From JBHENC01 sp051000345 (GTDB lineage Bacteria; Acidobacteriota; Blastocatellia; Pyrinomonadales; Pyrinomonadaceae), in the NCBI GenBank assembly GCA_051000345.1, contig JBPCOJ010000076.1, positions 1 through 30,723 of the forward strand: DNA of 30,723 nucleotides, read 5' to 3'. The notes beneath the pieces are model-generated. The model worked only from the letters and a program-made list of their open reading frames with translations. It was not told the origin of the DNA and ran no database searches. Below, one piece after another: positions 25,436 through 30,723 of the stretch (its first letter is position 1; the number at the start of each line of letters is the position of its first letter). Both the position numbers and the translations under genes were made by a program.

Positions 25436-26629
25436 CTAACTGGCAAGCGCCGAAGCGAATTTGCTGGCGAGGAAAAGGCTCAATGCGCCCATCAGAGTCG
25501 GTTGGTCTCCGAGTGTCGAAGCCACCACGCGCGGGGGGTTCAGTCCGCGCCGCGCGCTTCTCTCGATTCCTTCATGAAGCGCATCGGCGATGAGCGGCCA
25601 CGCCTGCACAATCGCGCCGCTGACGATCACTGCTTCCGGGCTAAAGCCGACGATCAGATTGGCGATTCCGACCCCGAGATAATATGCCGTTTGTGTGAGC
25701 GCGTTTTGCGCGGCACGCTCGCCGCCGAGGGCGCGTTCGACGAGTTCGGCAAAACTCATGTTGCTGTTTTGCGTTTGGCCTGATTCAGTCAAGTAGCGTG
25801 CGAGGGCGGCGCGTTCCGAAGCAAAGGCTTCCCAGCAATCATAGTTTCCGCATGAACACGCGCTCGGCGCTTTCGACCCGACGATCATGTGTCCGTACTC
25901 GCCCGCCGCGCCGCTCATGCCTTTGTAAACCTGTCCGTCGAAGACGATCCCCGTGCCGATGCCCGCCGCCACGAGAATCATAATAAAATCGCGCGCGTCG
26001 CTTATTTCAGGACGCCCGAACCACAACTCTGCGAGCGCCGCAGCGTTAGCGTCGTTGTCAATCATCACAGGCAAACCCGTAGCCTCCGTCAAATCACGCT
26101 TGACCGGCAAATCCCTCCATTTGAAATACGGAATATAAATCGCCGTGCCTGCCGCCGAATCCACCAATCCGGGAAGACTGATGCCGATGCCTTCAATCGC
26201 GCCGTTGTGCTTCGCTATGAGCGCGTTCGCCCGATCAGTCGCTTGCGAAAGCGTTTTTTCAGCGAATGGACTTGTTAAAAACTCTTCTTGTTCGAGCACG
26301 CGCCCGGCCAGATCGCACGTCGCAACGATGGTGCGCTCCGCAGCGATGTCGATGCCGATGGCGACGGCTCCGGCGGCGCGCAGCCGCAGCAGAGTCGGCG
26401 GACGCCCGCCGGTGGAGGCTCCCGCGCCGACTTCCTCGATTAGCCCGTCATCGCGCAGGCCGTCGATGATGATTGAGATAGTGGAGCGTTGCAGCGCAGT
26501 CTTGCGGCTGATCTCGGCGCGCGAGATGGGTTCTCTTTCGCGCACATAATTGAGCACGATCTGCCTGTTTATATCGCGGATCGTGTTTGATCGCGCGGCC
26601 TGCGCCTTTTTCAAATCAAGTCGTCGCAT
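25436..26629 (-). CDS. ROK-family transcriptional repressor (NagC/XylR type)
   Basis: A 397-residue regulator. The N-terminal winged helix-turn-helix is at about 18-75 (PISRAEISRKTALQRSTISIIIDGL), followed by GGRPP. The C-terminal ROK sugar-kinase-like domain has DNDANAAALAE (191-201), the sugar-contact motif Glu244-x-x-His247 in GEYGH and the zinc site Cys258, Cys260 and Cys265. Such proteins repress sugar-use operons and release DNA on binding a sugar or sugar phosphate. It lies upstream of the receptor gene in the same direction, with its own start at 26629. The most likely targets are the receptor promoter and the downstream glycosidase/ABC genes. The effector is unknown; glucose or xylose are guesses. 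Confidence 0.88.
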   Translation of the reverse strand: MRRLDLKKAQAARSNTIRDINRQIVLNYVREREPISRAEISRKTALQRSTISIIIDGLRDDGLIEEVGAGASTGGRPPTLLRLRAAGAVAIGIDIAAERTIVATCDLAGRVLEQEEFLTSPFAEKTLSQATDRANALIAKHNGAIEGIGISLPGLVDSAAGTAIYIPYFKWRDLPVKRDLTEATGLPVMIDNDANAAALAELWFGRPEISDARDFIMILVAAGIGTGIVFDGQVYKGMSGAAGEYGHMIVGSKAPSACSCGNYDCWEAFASERAALARYLTESGQTQNSNMSFAELVERALGGERAAQNALTQTAYYLGVGIANLIVGFSPEAVIVSGAIVQAWPLIADALHEGIERSARRGLNPPRVVASTLGDQPTLMGALSLFLASKFASALAS

Positions 26630-26997
26630 CGTAAGGCTCGTTTAGATTAATCAGGAGGCCGGTAAGCACAGATGTTTCAAGTCAGTCCGGTTAGCATATA
26701 ACTTGTAGAGTAACAGGTAAAATTTGAGGAGTGCGCGTTCTGCAAACAGTCGTTGCAAGCACGGATTAATTTGCTTCCCTTTTCTTGTTCGGCCTTGAAC
26801 ATATATGCGCAGACAGCAAGAGGCAGGCGACCCTCGCAATCGCCTGCCTCTTGTCCTCAACTTGTTTCGCCCGTAAGGGGAAACAAGCGAGGCCGAGAAT
26901 ATACGCCGTCAAATGAATTTTAGCAAGCGCGCTTTTCCGGTTTCCCAAGCACAGCGAGATTCCTTCGACAAATTGAAGAAACGAGCGGCACGCGCGT
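26630..26997. other. Intergenic region between the MerR and ROK genes
   Basis: The 368 bases carry two adjacent hairpins (see 26817-26887). Two short open frames of 60-69 codons on the minus strand have no ribosome site or domain, and one spans the hairpins, so I do not call them genes. The ROK promoter should lie in 26630-26760, which is AT-rich, but I cannot fix its hexamers. Confidence 0.5.
26817..26887. repeat. Tandem pair of hairpins downstream of the MerR gene
   Basis: Hairpin one is a perfect 14-bp stem (CAAGAGGCAGGCGA at 26817-26830 with its complement at 26840-26853) and a 9-nt loop. Hairpin two, 7 bp on, is CTTGTTTC-CCC (26861-26872, one bulged G) with GGG-GAAACAAG (26877-26887) and a GTAA loop. 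Neither has a T-run. They could stabilise or end the MerR transcript, or be a small structured RNA. Confidence 0.5.
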
Positions 26998-27747
26998 TCA
27001 AGTCGTCTTGCCTGCCGCTATCGCCGTGTAGATGAATGTTCCCACGTCCTTGCTGTACGGCTTTTTAACGTCGGAAGGCCAATCGGCATAGACTCTTTTG
27101 AGATTATCCATGATGCCCGGATTGCCGCCCGTGAATTCCTCGATGAGCGCAGACCAGCGCGCCGCGAGCGCTTGCGCTGTCTCGCCCGCAGGGTCTTGGC
27201 CTTCATTCATCGCCGCTTTTACTTCCTCGATAAGCGCCGCCCAATCGCGCTCGGCCTTCGCCTGTATTTCCGGCGACCAGCGGCCTTTGAGTTCCGCGAG
27301 TTGCTCGTCCGTGTAATACTTCTTCGCCCATTCCATATTGTTTTCCATGTCTATCTCCTCGATGATTTTCCTGAAGGCTTCCCAATCCGTCGCGTTGTTC
27401 GTCAACAGCGTTCGTTCGGCGCGCATGATTGCCCGCGAAACCATTTCAAGCTGGCGGCGCTTTTCTTCAATAACAGCCTGTTGCAAACGCAGCGTCGCCG
27501 CCAAATCCAGCTTGCTACGATTAAGAAGCTCCTTGATTTGTTTCAACGAAAGGCCGATGAATTTCAACGCGACGATTTGTTGCAGCCGCGCGAAATCGCT
27601 TTCGCCGTAAAGACGATAGCCCGCCGCCGTGTAATTGGTCGGCCTGAGCAACCCCAGACGGTCGTAGTGATGCAGCGTGCGAACGGTAGTTCCCGTGTGC
27701 TCTGCAAATTCACGCGCCCGATACAAACATGCGTCGCTGTTTTTCAT
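26998..27747 (-). CDS. MerR-family regulator with TipAS-type ligand-binding domain
   Basis: A 249-residue regulator. The MerR helix-turn-helix and wing lie at about 8-76 (FAEHTGTTVRTLHHYDRLGLLRP, AAGYRLYGESDFARLQQI). A dimerisation helix spans about 85-115. A C-terminal TipAS-like domain is at about 130-245 (YYTDEQLAELKGRWSPE, AALIEEVKAAMNEG, IYTAIAAG). TipAL-type proteins bind antibiotics or other amphipathic drugs and activate their own promoter by untwisting a long spacer. The upstream promoter has exactly that layout, so autoregulation is likely. AAAGG lies about 5 nt before the ATG. No efflux gene is adjacent, so the wider regulon is unknown. Confidence 0.88.
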   Translation of the reverse strand: MKNSDACLYRAREFAEHTGTTVRTLHHYDRLGLLRPTNYTAAGYRLYGESDFARLQQIVALKFIGLSLKQIKELLNRSKLDLAATLRLQQAVIEEKRRQLEMVSRAIMRAERTLLTNNATDWEAFRKIIEEIDMENNMEWAKKYYTDEQLAELKGRWSPEIQAKAERDWAALIEEVKAAMNEGQDPAGETAQALAARWSALIEEFTGGNPGIMDNLKRVYADWPSDVKKPYSKDVGTFIYTAIAAGKTT

Positions 27748-27770
27748 AAGCCTTTTCTTTCTTCAATGGC

Positions 27771-27801
27771 AGCCTAAACTCTGACGCAACGTCAGGCGCA
27801 A
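27771..27801 (-). promoter_or_regulatory. MerR-type promoter with 19-bp spacer and operator dyad
   Basis: On the minus strand TTGCGC (27796-27801) is followed by a 19-bp spacer and TAGGCT (27771-27776). Inside the spacer is the perfect dyad CTGACG-N3-CGTCAG (27781-27795). A 19-bp spacer carrying the dyad is the hallmark of MerR-controlled promoters. The MerR start codon follows 24 bp downstream. Confidence 0.75.
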
Positions 27802-27985
27802 GCTTTATTTTAAGCAGCAAAGAAATATTCCGTAGCGGCAACAACACGCCGCGCAAAAACGTTTCTTCGTGGACTGTATCTTCGCGTGATCGGGAGTATA
27901 ATAACCATCAGGTTTTCTCCACGTCGAGGTATTGGAAAGAAATTAAGCAGAGTATATTTTGTCGCAAAAATCGGGGTATAGAAAT

Positions 27986-28198
27986 ATGAAAGATAGTTTC
28001 GCGGAAGTCGTCGAGGAAGTGAAAAATCTATCGGGTGAAGAAAAGTTGGAACTGCGCATTCTTATTGAAAAATATCTGGCTGAAGAAAAAAGGCAAGAGA
28101 TATATGAAAACTATCAGGCTAGCATGAAGGAATTAAACGAAGGCAGTTTGGTATTCTCAAGCGACGTGAATACACTCAAAGGAATGCTGGGTGATTGA
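27986..28198 (+). CDS. Putative antitoxin of a RelE/YafQ-like pair
   Basis: A 70-residue acidic, helical protein (EEVKNLSGEEKLELRILIEKYLAEEKRQEIYENYQ without a recognised DNA-binding fold), starting at the ATG at 27986. A GGGG lies about 8 nt upstream. An upstream in-frame TTG at 27959 has no ribosome site. It overlaps the toxin start by 8 bp, the standard antitoxin-first arrangement. A TATAAT occurs at 27897-27902 in the upstream region but lacks a clear -35. The leucine-rich N-terminal helix and polar C-terminus are typical of small antitoxins that wrap a RelE-fold toxin. Confidence 0.7.
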   Translation: MKDSFAEVVEEVKNLSGEEKLELRILIEKYLAEEKRQEIYENYQASMKELNEGSLVFSSDVNTLKGMLGD

Positions 28199-28460
28199 GA
28201 TAGCCTTCAGTTCATCCTTCAAAAGAGCGTCCAAAAAGAATGTTGCCGGAGATGCGCGTTTGGAAACGAGTTTTTGGGAGCGAGTCGAGTTTTTCAAGAA
28301 CAATCCATTCGAGCCGAAGCTAAGAACGCATAAGCTGTCAGGAAAGCTAAAGGATTTATGGAGCTTCAGCATTGAATATGATTTGAGAGCAATCTTTTCG
28401 TTTGCTGAACAGAACAAGGCCGTCTTTGTCGATATTGGTAGCCACAAAGAAGTGTATTAA
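28191..28460 (+). CDS. RelE/YafQ-like mRNA interferase toxin
   Basis: An 89-residue protein starting at a GTG that overlaps the antitoxin stop. It has the RelE/ParE fold pattern: an N-terminal strand (IEIAFSSSFKRASKK), a helix (FWERVEFFKNNPF), then HKLSGKLKDLWSFSIEYDLRAIFSF, and a final strand with the YafQ-like active-site motif DIGSHKEVY containing a late His. Toxins of this family cut mRNA on the ribosome. The Arg in DLRAI and the C-terminal His-x-x-(V/L)-(Y/F) support activity. The pair sits as a small module between the MerR gene and nfu, both on the plus strand. Confidence 0.8.
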   Translation: MIEIAFSSSFKRASKKNVAGDARLETSFWERVEFFKNNPFEPKLRTHKLSGKLKDLWSFSIEYDLRAIFSFAEQNKAVFVDIGSHKEVY

Positions 28461-28544
28461 CAAGCCGGGTAATTTATGCGCAGACCGAGTGCATGATAGA
28501 GTTGTTTCATTGATAACCAGGGAAATTTTAAGGGAGATAATAGT

Positions 28545-29096
28545 ATGCCTAAAATCGCAGACATAGAGGAAACGCCGAATCCGAACGCCGTCAAGTTTAT
28601 TCTAAAAGAGCCGGTCACAAACGGCGTCGCGCGCTCTTTCAGTTCACAGATCGAAGCTCTGGAGGATGCGCTCGCTAAATCCTTGTTCGATGTCGGCAAC
28701 GTCGAATCCGTCTTTTATATGGATCGCATGATTACCGTCGAGAAAAACGACGATGCCGATTGGAACGAATTGATGCCGCAGCTCGCCGTGCCGATTCGCG
28801 CCGCCGAATCAACCGCCGCGACAGCCGCCGCGAGTGTCGGCGGAAGCATCGCCGCCTTGGTGAGCGACGATCCGCGCTTGATTCAAATCAACGAAATTCT
28901 GGATGAGAAAATTCGTCCGGCGCTGGCGGGCGACGGCGGCTGGCTCGAAATAATGTCATTGAAGGAGCACACGCTTTCGATTCGTTATCAGGGCGCGTGC
29001 GGCAGTTGCCCGAGTTCGCTGTCCGGCACATTGATGGCGATTGAAGGAATGCTCAAGCAGGACGTTGACCCGGAAATTGAAGTTATCGCCGTTTAA
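28545..29096 (+). CDS. nfu: Nfu-type iron-sulfur cluster scaffold/carrier
   Basis: A 183-residue protein with two domains. The N-terminal Nfu_N domain is at about 5-90 (ETPNPNAVKFILKEPV, LFDVGNVESVFYMDRMITVEK). The C-terminal NifU-like domain is at about 108-183 (RPALAGDGGWLEIMS). It carries the cluster-binding Cys152-Gly-Ser-Cys155 followed by PSS. An Ala/Ser linker joins them. Nfu proteins carry 4Fe-4S clusters to client enzymes in the cytosol. AAGGGAG lies about 8 nt before the ATG. It stands alone between the toxin-antitoxin pair and the convergent bshB1 gene. A client such as the endonuclease III in this window is possible but not indicated by context. Confidence 0.93.
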   Translation: MPKIADIEETPNPNAVKFILKEPVTNGVARSFSSQIEALEDALAKSLFDVGNVESVFYMDRMITVEKNDDADWNELMPQLAVPIRAAESTAATAAASVGGSIAALVSDDPRLIQINEILDEKIRPALAGDGGWLEIMSLKEHTLSIRYQGACGSCPSSLSGTLMAIEGMLKQDVDPEIEVIAV

Positions 29097-29196
29097 TTTT
29101 TCCCACAACCGCAACGCAAAGATACCACGCCCGCAGCGCGCGAAGGCCGCGCGTTAAATCGTTGGCTTTGAACCATTGAAAGTTGCTGTCGTGGCT

Positions 29197-29946
29197 TTAC
29201 GAATAAATATTCATCGAGCGCGTGAGTAGCGCCACAGGATCATCCACGTTGAGAGCTTCGCGCACATAAAAGGCTTCGCCCGCCGCCGCTCCGATGAGTG
29301 AGCCGAAATAACGCGCGCGCCATTCCATTTGATCGAGAAAGTTTTTGTCGCTGATGCGCGTCACAGGCTCGTCCGATCCTTCGCGGTAAAACTGCGACGC
29401 GTGCGCCCGAATCGCCTGCATCTTCGTTTCCAGAAAATCCGAAATGTCCACCACGAACGACGGCACGACGCGCCGCGAATAAACGGCGTGCGCAATGGTT
29501 GGAACTTTGACGGGCGCTTGTCCCGCTTCTTCATCGTAACGGCGCATACTCGCAAGGCGCGCCGCTTCACGCACGATGCGACAAGTGTTCGCGTGATCCG
29601 GGTGCGGGTCGTCTTCGTTCGGCGCGAAAATCACACGCGGCTTATAGCGGCGTATCACGCGCACCAACGCCCTCCGCGATTCTTCCGTCAGCCACACATG
29701 CCCGTCCGGTTGTTCGAGATTAAGCCGCACGTCCAGCCCCATAATGCGCGCGGCATCATTCGCTTCTTCGGCACGGAGTTCGGGCGTGCCGCGCGTTCCC
29801 ATCTCGCCGCGCGTCAAATCGAGCGCGCCCGTGCGATGCCCCAACGCCTTTAACTTCAAAAGCGTTCCGGCAGCCGTCAATTCCACATCGTCCGGGTGCG
29901 AGAAAACCGCCAGAGCATCCAATTCTATATCTGCTGGTGTACTCAA
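29197..29946 (-). CDS. bshB1: Bacillithiol biosynthesis deacetylase BshB1
   Basis: A 249-residue zinc-dependent LmbE/PIG-L deacetylase that removes the acetyl group from GlcNAc-malate, step 2 of bacillithiol synthesis. Metal and catalytic motifs are AVFSHPDDVEL (His17, Asp19, Asp20) and DDPHPDH (His115, Asp117, His118). BshB1-specific stretches include LDLTRGEMGTRGTPE (43-57), the IRAHASQFY segment and EAFYVREAL near the end. Length is normal for BshB1. It converges with nfu across a 100-bp gap with no clear terminator. No bshC (the cysteine-adding enzyme) is in this window. Confidence 0.93.
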   Translation of the reverse strand: MSTPADIELDALAVFSHPDDVELTAAGTLLKLKALGHRTGALDLTRGEMGTRGTPELRAEEANDAARIMGLDVRLNLEQPDGHVWLTEESRRALVRVIRRYKPRVIFAPNEDDPHPDHANTCRIVREAARLASMRRYDEEAGQAPVKVPTIAHAVYSRRVVPSFVVDISDFLETKMQAIRAHASQFYREGSDEPVTRISDKNFLDQMEWRARYFGSLIGAAAGEAFYVREALNVDDPVALLTRSMNIYS

Positions 29947-30359
29947 TTTTTCTCCGTTACATTTTCAGAAAATTCGTTTCGATTGATTTGAGATGTAACG
30001 CAATTTCCCTGCTCCGGTCAAGCAAACGCGTTTGACAACTCCGCGCGATGGGTGCGAGTCTTTTCACACTATAATCTTTTCACACTATAAGAAGTCACAA
30101 GCGTGATAAAATTCACGGTGTTTCGTGTTGGCACAACCGTTCCGCGCAAAAGAGCGCGCCGCGTCCGCTCACTTTTTACGAAGCGACGGCGTGTTCGTTG
30201 CTGCTCGATGCCGGAGCCGGAGGTGCGCACCGCATGGCGCAGGAAAATATAGATAAAAAATCAGCGGGCGGTTAAAACAACAGGCTTGTTAAGCACTCTG
30301 ATCCGGCGGTGAGATTAAAAGTGTAGGAACAGGCAGCCGATTAGTGGCGGGGAGATTCT
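29947..30359. other. Intergenic region between bshB1 and the broken cupin gene
   Basis: The 413 bases are divergent upstream sequence for bshB1 and the cupin gene. They contain a TTGACA (30032-30037), a two-copy 16-bp tandem repeat that makes a TATAAT at 30070-30075, and GC-rich sequence without a defensible open frame. TTGACA and TATAAT are 32 bp apart, so they are not one promoter. A GGGGAG ribosome site precedes the cupin start. I recognise no riboswitch. Confidence 0.5.
30059..30090. repeat. Two perfect tandem copies of a 16-bp repeat
   Basis: TCTTTTCACACTATAA occurs at 30059-30074 and again at 30075-30090 with no gap. The junction of the copies creates TATAAT. It may be a slippage duplication in a promoter or a doubled regulator site. 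Confidence 0.85.
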
Positions 30360-30544
30360 ATGACGTTGAAACCTCAAGGTGATTTTCACGGCAACACATT
30401 GAAAAGCCGCGAGGTTGCCGGGTTTGTGTTAAGAGAAGTCGTGCATAAGCCGGGCATTATCATTCCGAAGCATTCGCACGAACGTGCCCATGTAGCATTC
30501 GTTCTTCGCGGCGTATTTACGGAACAGTGTGAGAGGAAAACCTT
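30360..30544 (+). pseudogene. Truncated cupin / AraC-type regulator gene, cut by an IS
   Basis: The ATG at 30360 follows GGCGGGGAG. About 61 codons remain: GDFHGNTLKSREVAGFVLREV, then HKPGIIIPKHSHERAHVAFVLRG, a cupin metal-site pattern (His-x-His then Glu) seen in the N-terminal sensor domain of some AraC-family regulators in this phylum. At 30545 the frame runs into the end of an insertion sequence and reads another 25 or so meaningless codons to a stop at 30623. The HTH part is therefore missing here. The remainder may lie beyond the inserted elements. Confidence 0.75.
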
Positions 30545-30545
30545 A

Positions 30546-30597
30546 GCTCGACTTTATCCAATTAAGCGGCATAGCACAGCGTGTCTGTTAAGCGTTC
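30546..30597 (-). mobile_element. Left end of a second IS701/IS4-like copy, interrupted
   Basis: Bases 30545-30597 are identical to 6945-6997: the 15-bp inverted repeat and the last dozen or so transposase codons including the stop. Orientation is the same as in the complete copy. After 53 identical bases the match ends abruptly at the terminus of an IS5-like element, so this copy was itself a target for insertion. The rest may lie outside the window. Confidence 0.92.
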
Positions 30598-30723
30598 GGC
30601 TTTGTTGCATAAATAGAAAATGAGCGTCACTGTCCCCACTACTGCACCACACTTAGGCCGCGACCTGATAGCTGTCGGGCATCCCCAAGTGCGTCATCCG
30701 GTTCAAGACCGCGCATCGCACCA
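30598..30723 (-). mobile_element. End of an IS5-family-like insertion sequence
   Basis: The sequence starts with GGCTTTGTTGCATAAAT, which resembles the terminal inverted repeat of IS903/IS5-group elements. It is followed after about 40 bp by the 3' end of a transposase gene. It is inserted inside the IS701-like copy and continues past the right edge. Confidence 0.75.
30653..30723 (-). CDS. IS5-like transposase, C-terminal fragment (continues beyond window)
   Basis: Reading in from the right edge on the minus strand gives VRCAVLNRMTHLGMPDSYQVAA and a TAA stop at 30653-30655. The Leu-Asn-Arg-Met then Leu-Gly-Met-Pro pattern is like the C-terminus of IS5-family transposases. Only about 23 codons are visible, so the family call rests equally on the terminal repeat nearby. 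No catalytic residues are in view. Confidence 0.65.
   Translation of the reverse strand, partial: VRCAVLNRMTHLGMPDSYQVAA

Noticed and set aside
25417..25447. Hairpin overlapping the ROK stop as a terminator
   Set aside because: On the transcribed strand the stem is followed by A residues, not T, so it lacks the canonical signal.
26651..26948. Two short minus-strand frames between the MerR and ROK genes
   Set aside because: They span the twin hairpins, overlap each other in different frames and lack ribosome sites or domains.
30032..30075. TTGACA plus TATAAT as one promoter
   Set aside because: The 32-bp spacing is far outside the range for sigma70; each may be chance or part of another promoter.
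1..30723. CRISPR arrays, tRNA and rRNA genes
   Set aside because: I saw no regularly spaced repeats, no T-arm-like GGTTCGAATCC context and no rRNA-like stretch; a covariance search would be needed to exclude small RNAs.

Overview
The window looks like a chromosomal segment of an Acidobacteriota bacterium, most likely class Blastocatellia. The signs are a very large Oar-type TonB-dependent receptor with an N-terminal carboxypeptidase-regulatory domain, bacillithiol genes (bshA, bshB1), PEGA/TPR and GAF proteins of a type common in that phylum, and GC-rich coding with many GCG/CGC codons. This placement is inferred from protein families, not from a marker gene. Almost everything reads on the minus strand.

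Left part (1-4915): an envelope cluster made of a PEGA/TPR protein that runs off the left edge, a Slt-type lytic transglycosylase just upstream of it, and a coiled-coil/GAF protein that has its own promoter and terminator. Bases 5107-8427 are a more AT-rich accessory island. It holds a compact three-gene cassette (a TIGR04255-like protein and two unknowns) and a complete IS701/IS4-like insertion sequence with 15-bp perfect inverted repeats. Next come endonuclease III and, 4 bp upstream of it, a large helicase-HNH-RAMA-like fusion that may be a defence or restriction enzyme.

Central part (12153-26629): bshA, followed by what reads as a carbohydrate-utilisation locus. In transcription order it has a ROK repressor, a TonB receptor, a GH3 beta-glucosidase, a PF10091 'glycoamylase' (GH144-like) and a XylFGH-type ABC importer. 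The PF10091 plus GH3 pairing points to beta-1,2-glucan, with the ABC importer taking up the monosaccharide. A strong promoter in front of the receptor overlaps a dyad resembling the operators of XylR/ROK repressors. A strong terminator separates the receptor from the glycosidases, and palindromic repeat elements sit between xylG and xylH and between xylH and bshA.

Right part (26998-30723): a TipAL-like MerR regulator with a 19-bp-spacer MerR promoter, a RelE/YafQ-like toxin-antitoxin pair, an Nfu Fe-S scaffold, and bshB1. The edge is a cupin/AraC-type gene cut by a second, same-orientation end of the IS701-like element, which is itself interrupted by an IS5-type element. No rRNA, tRNA or CRISPR array was recognised.
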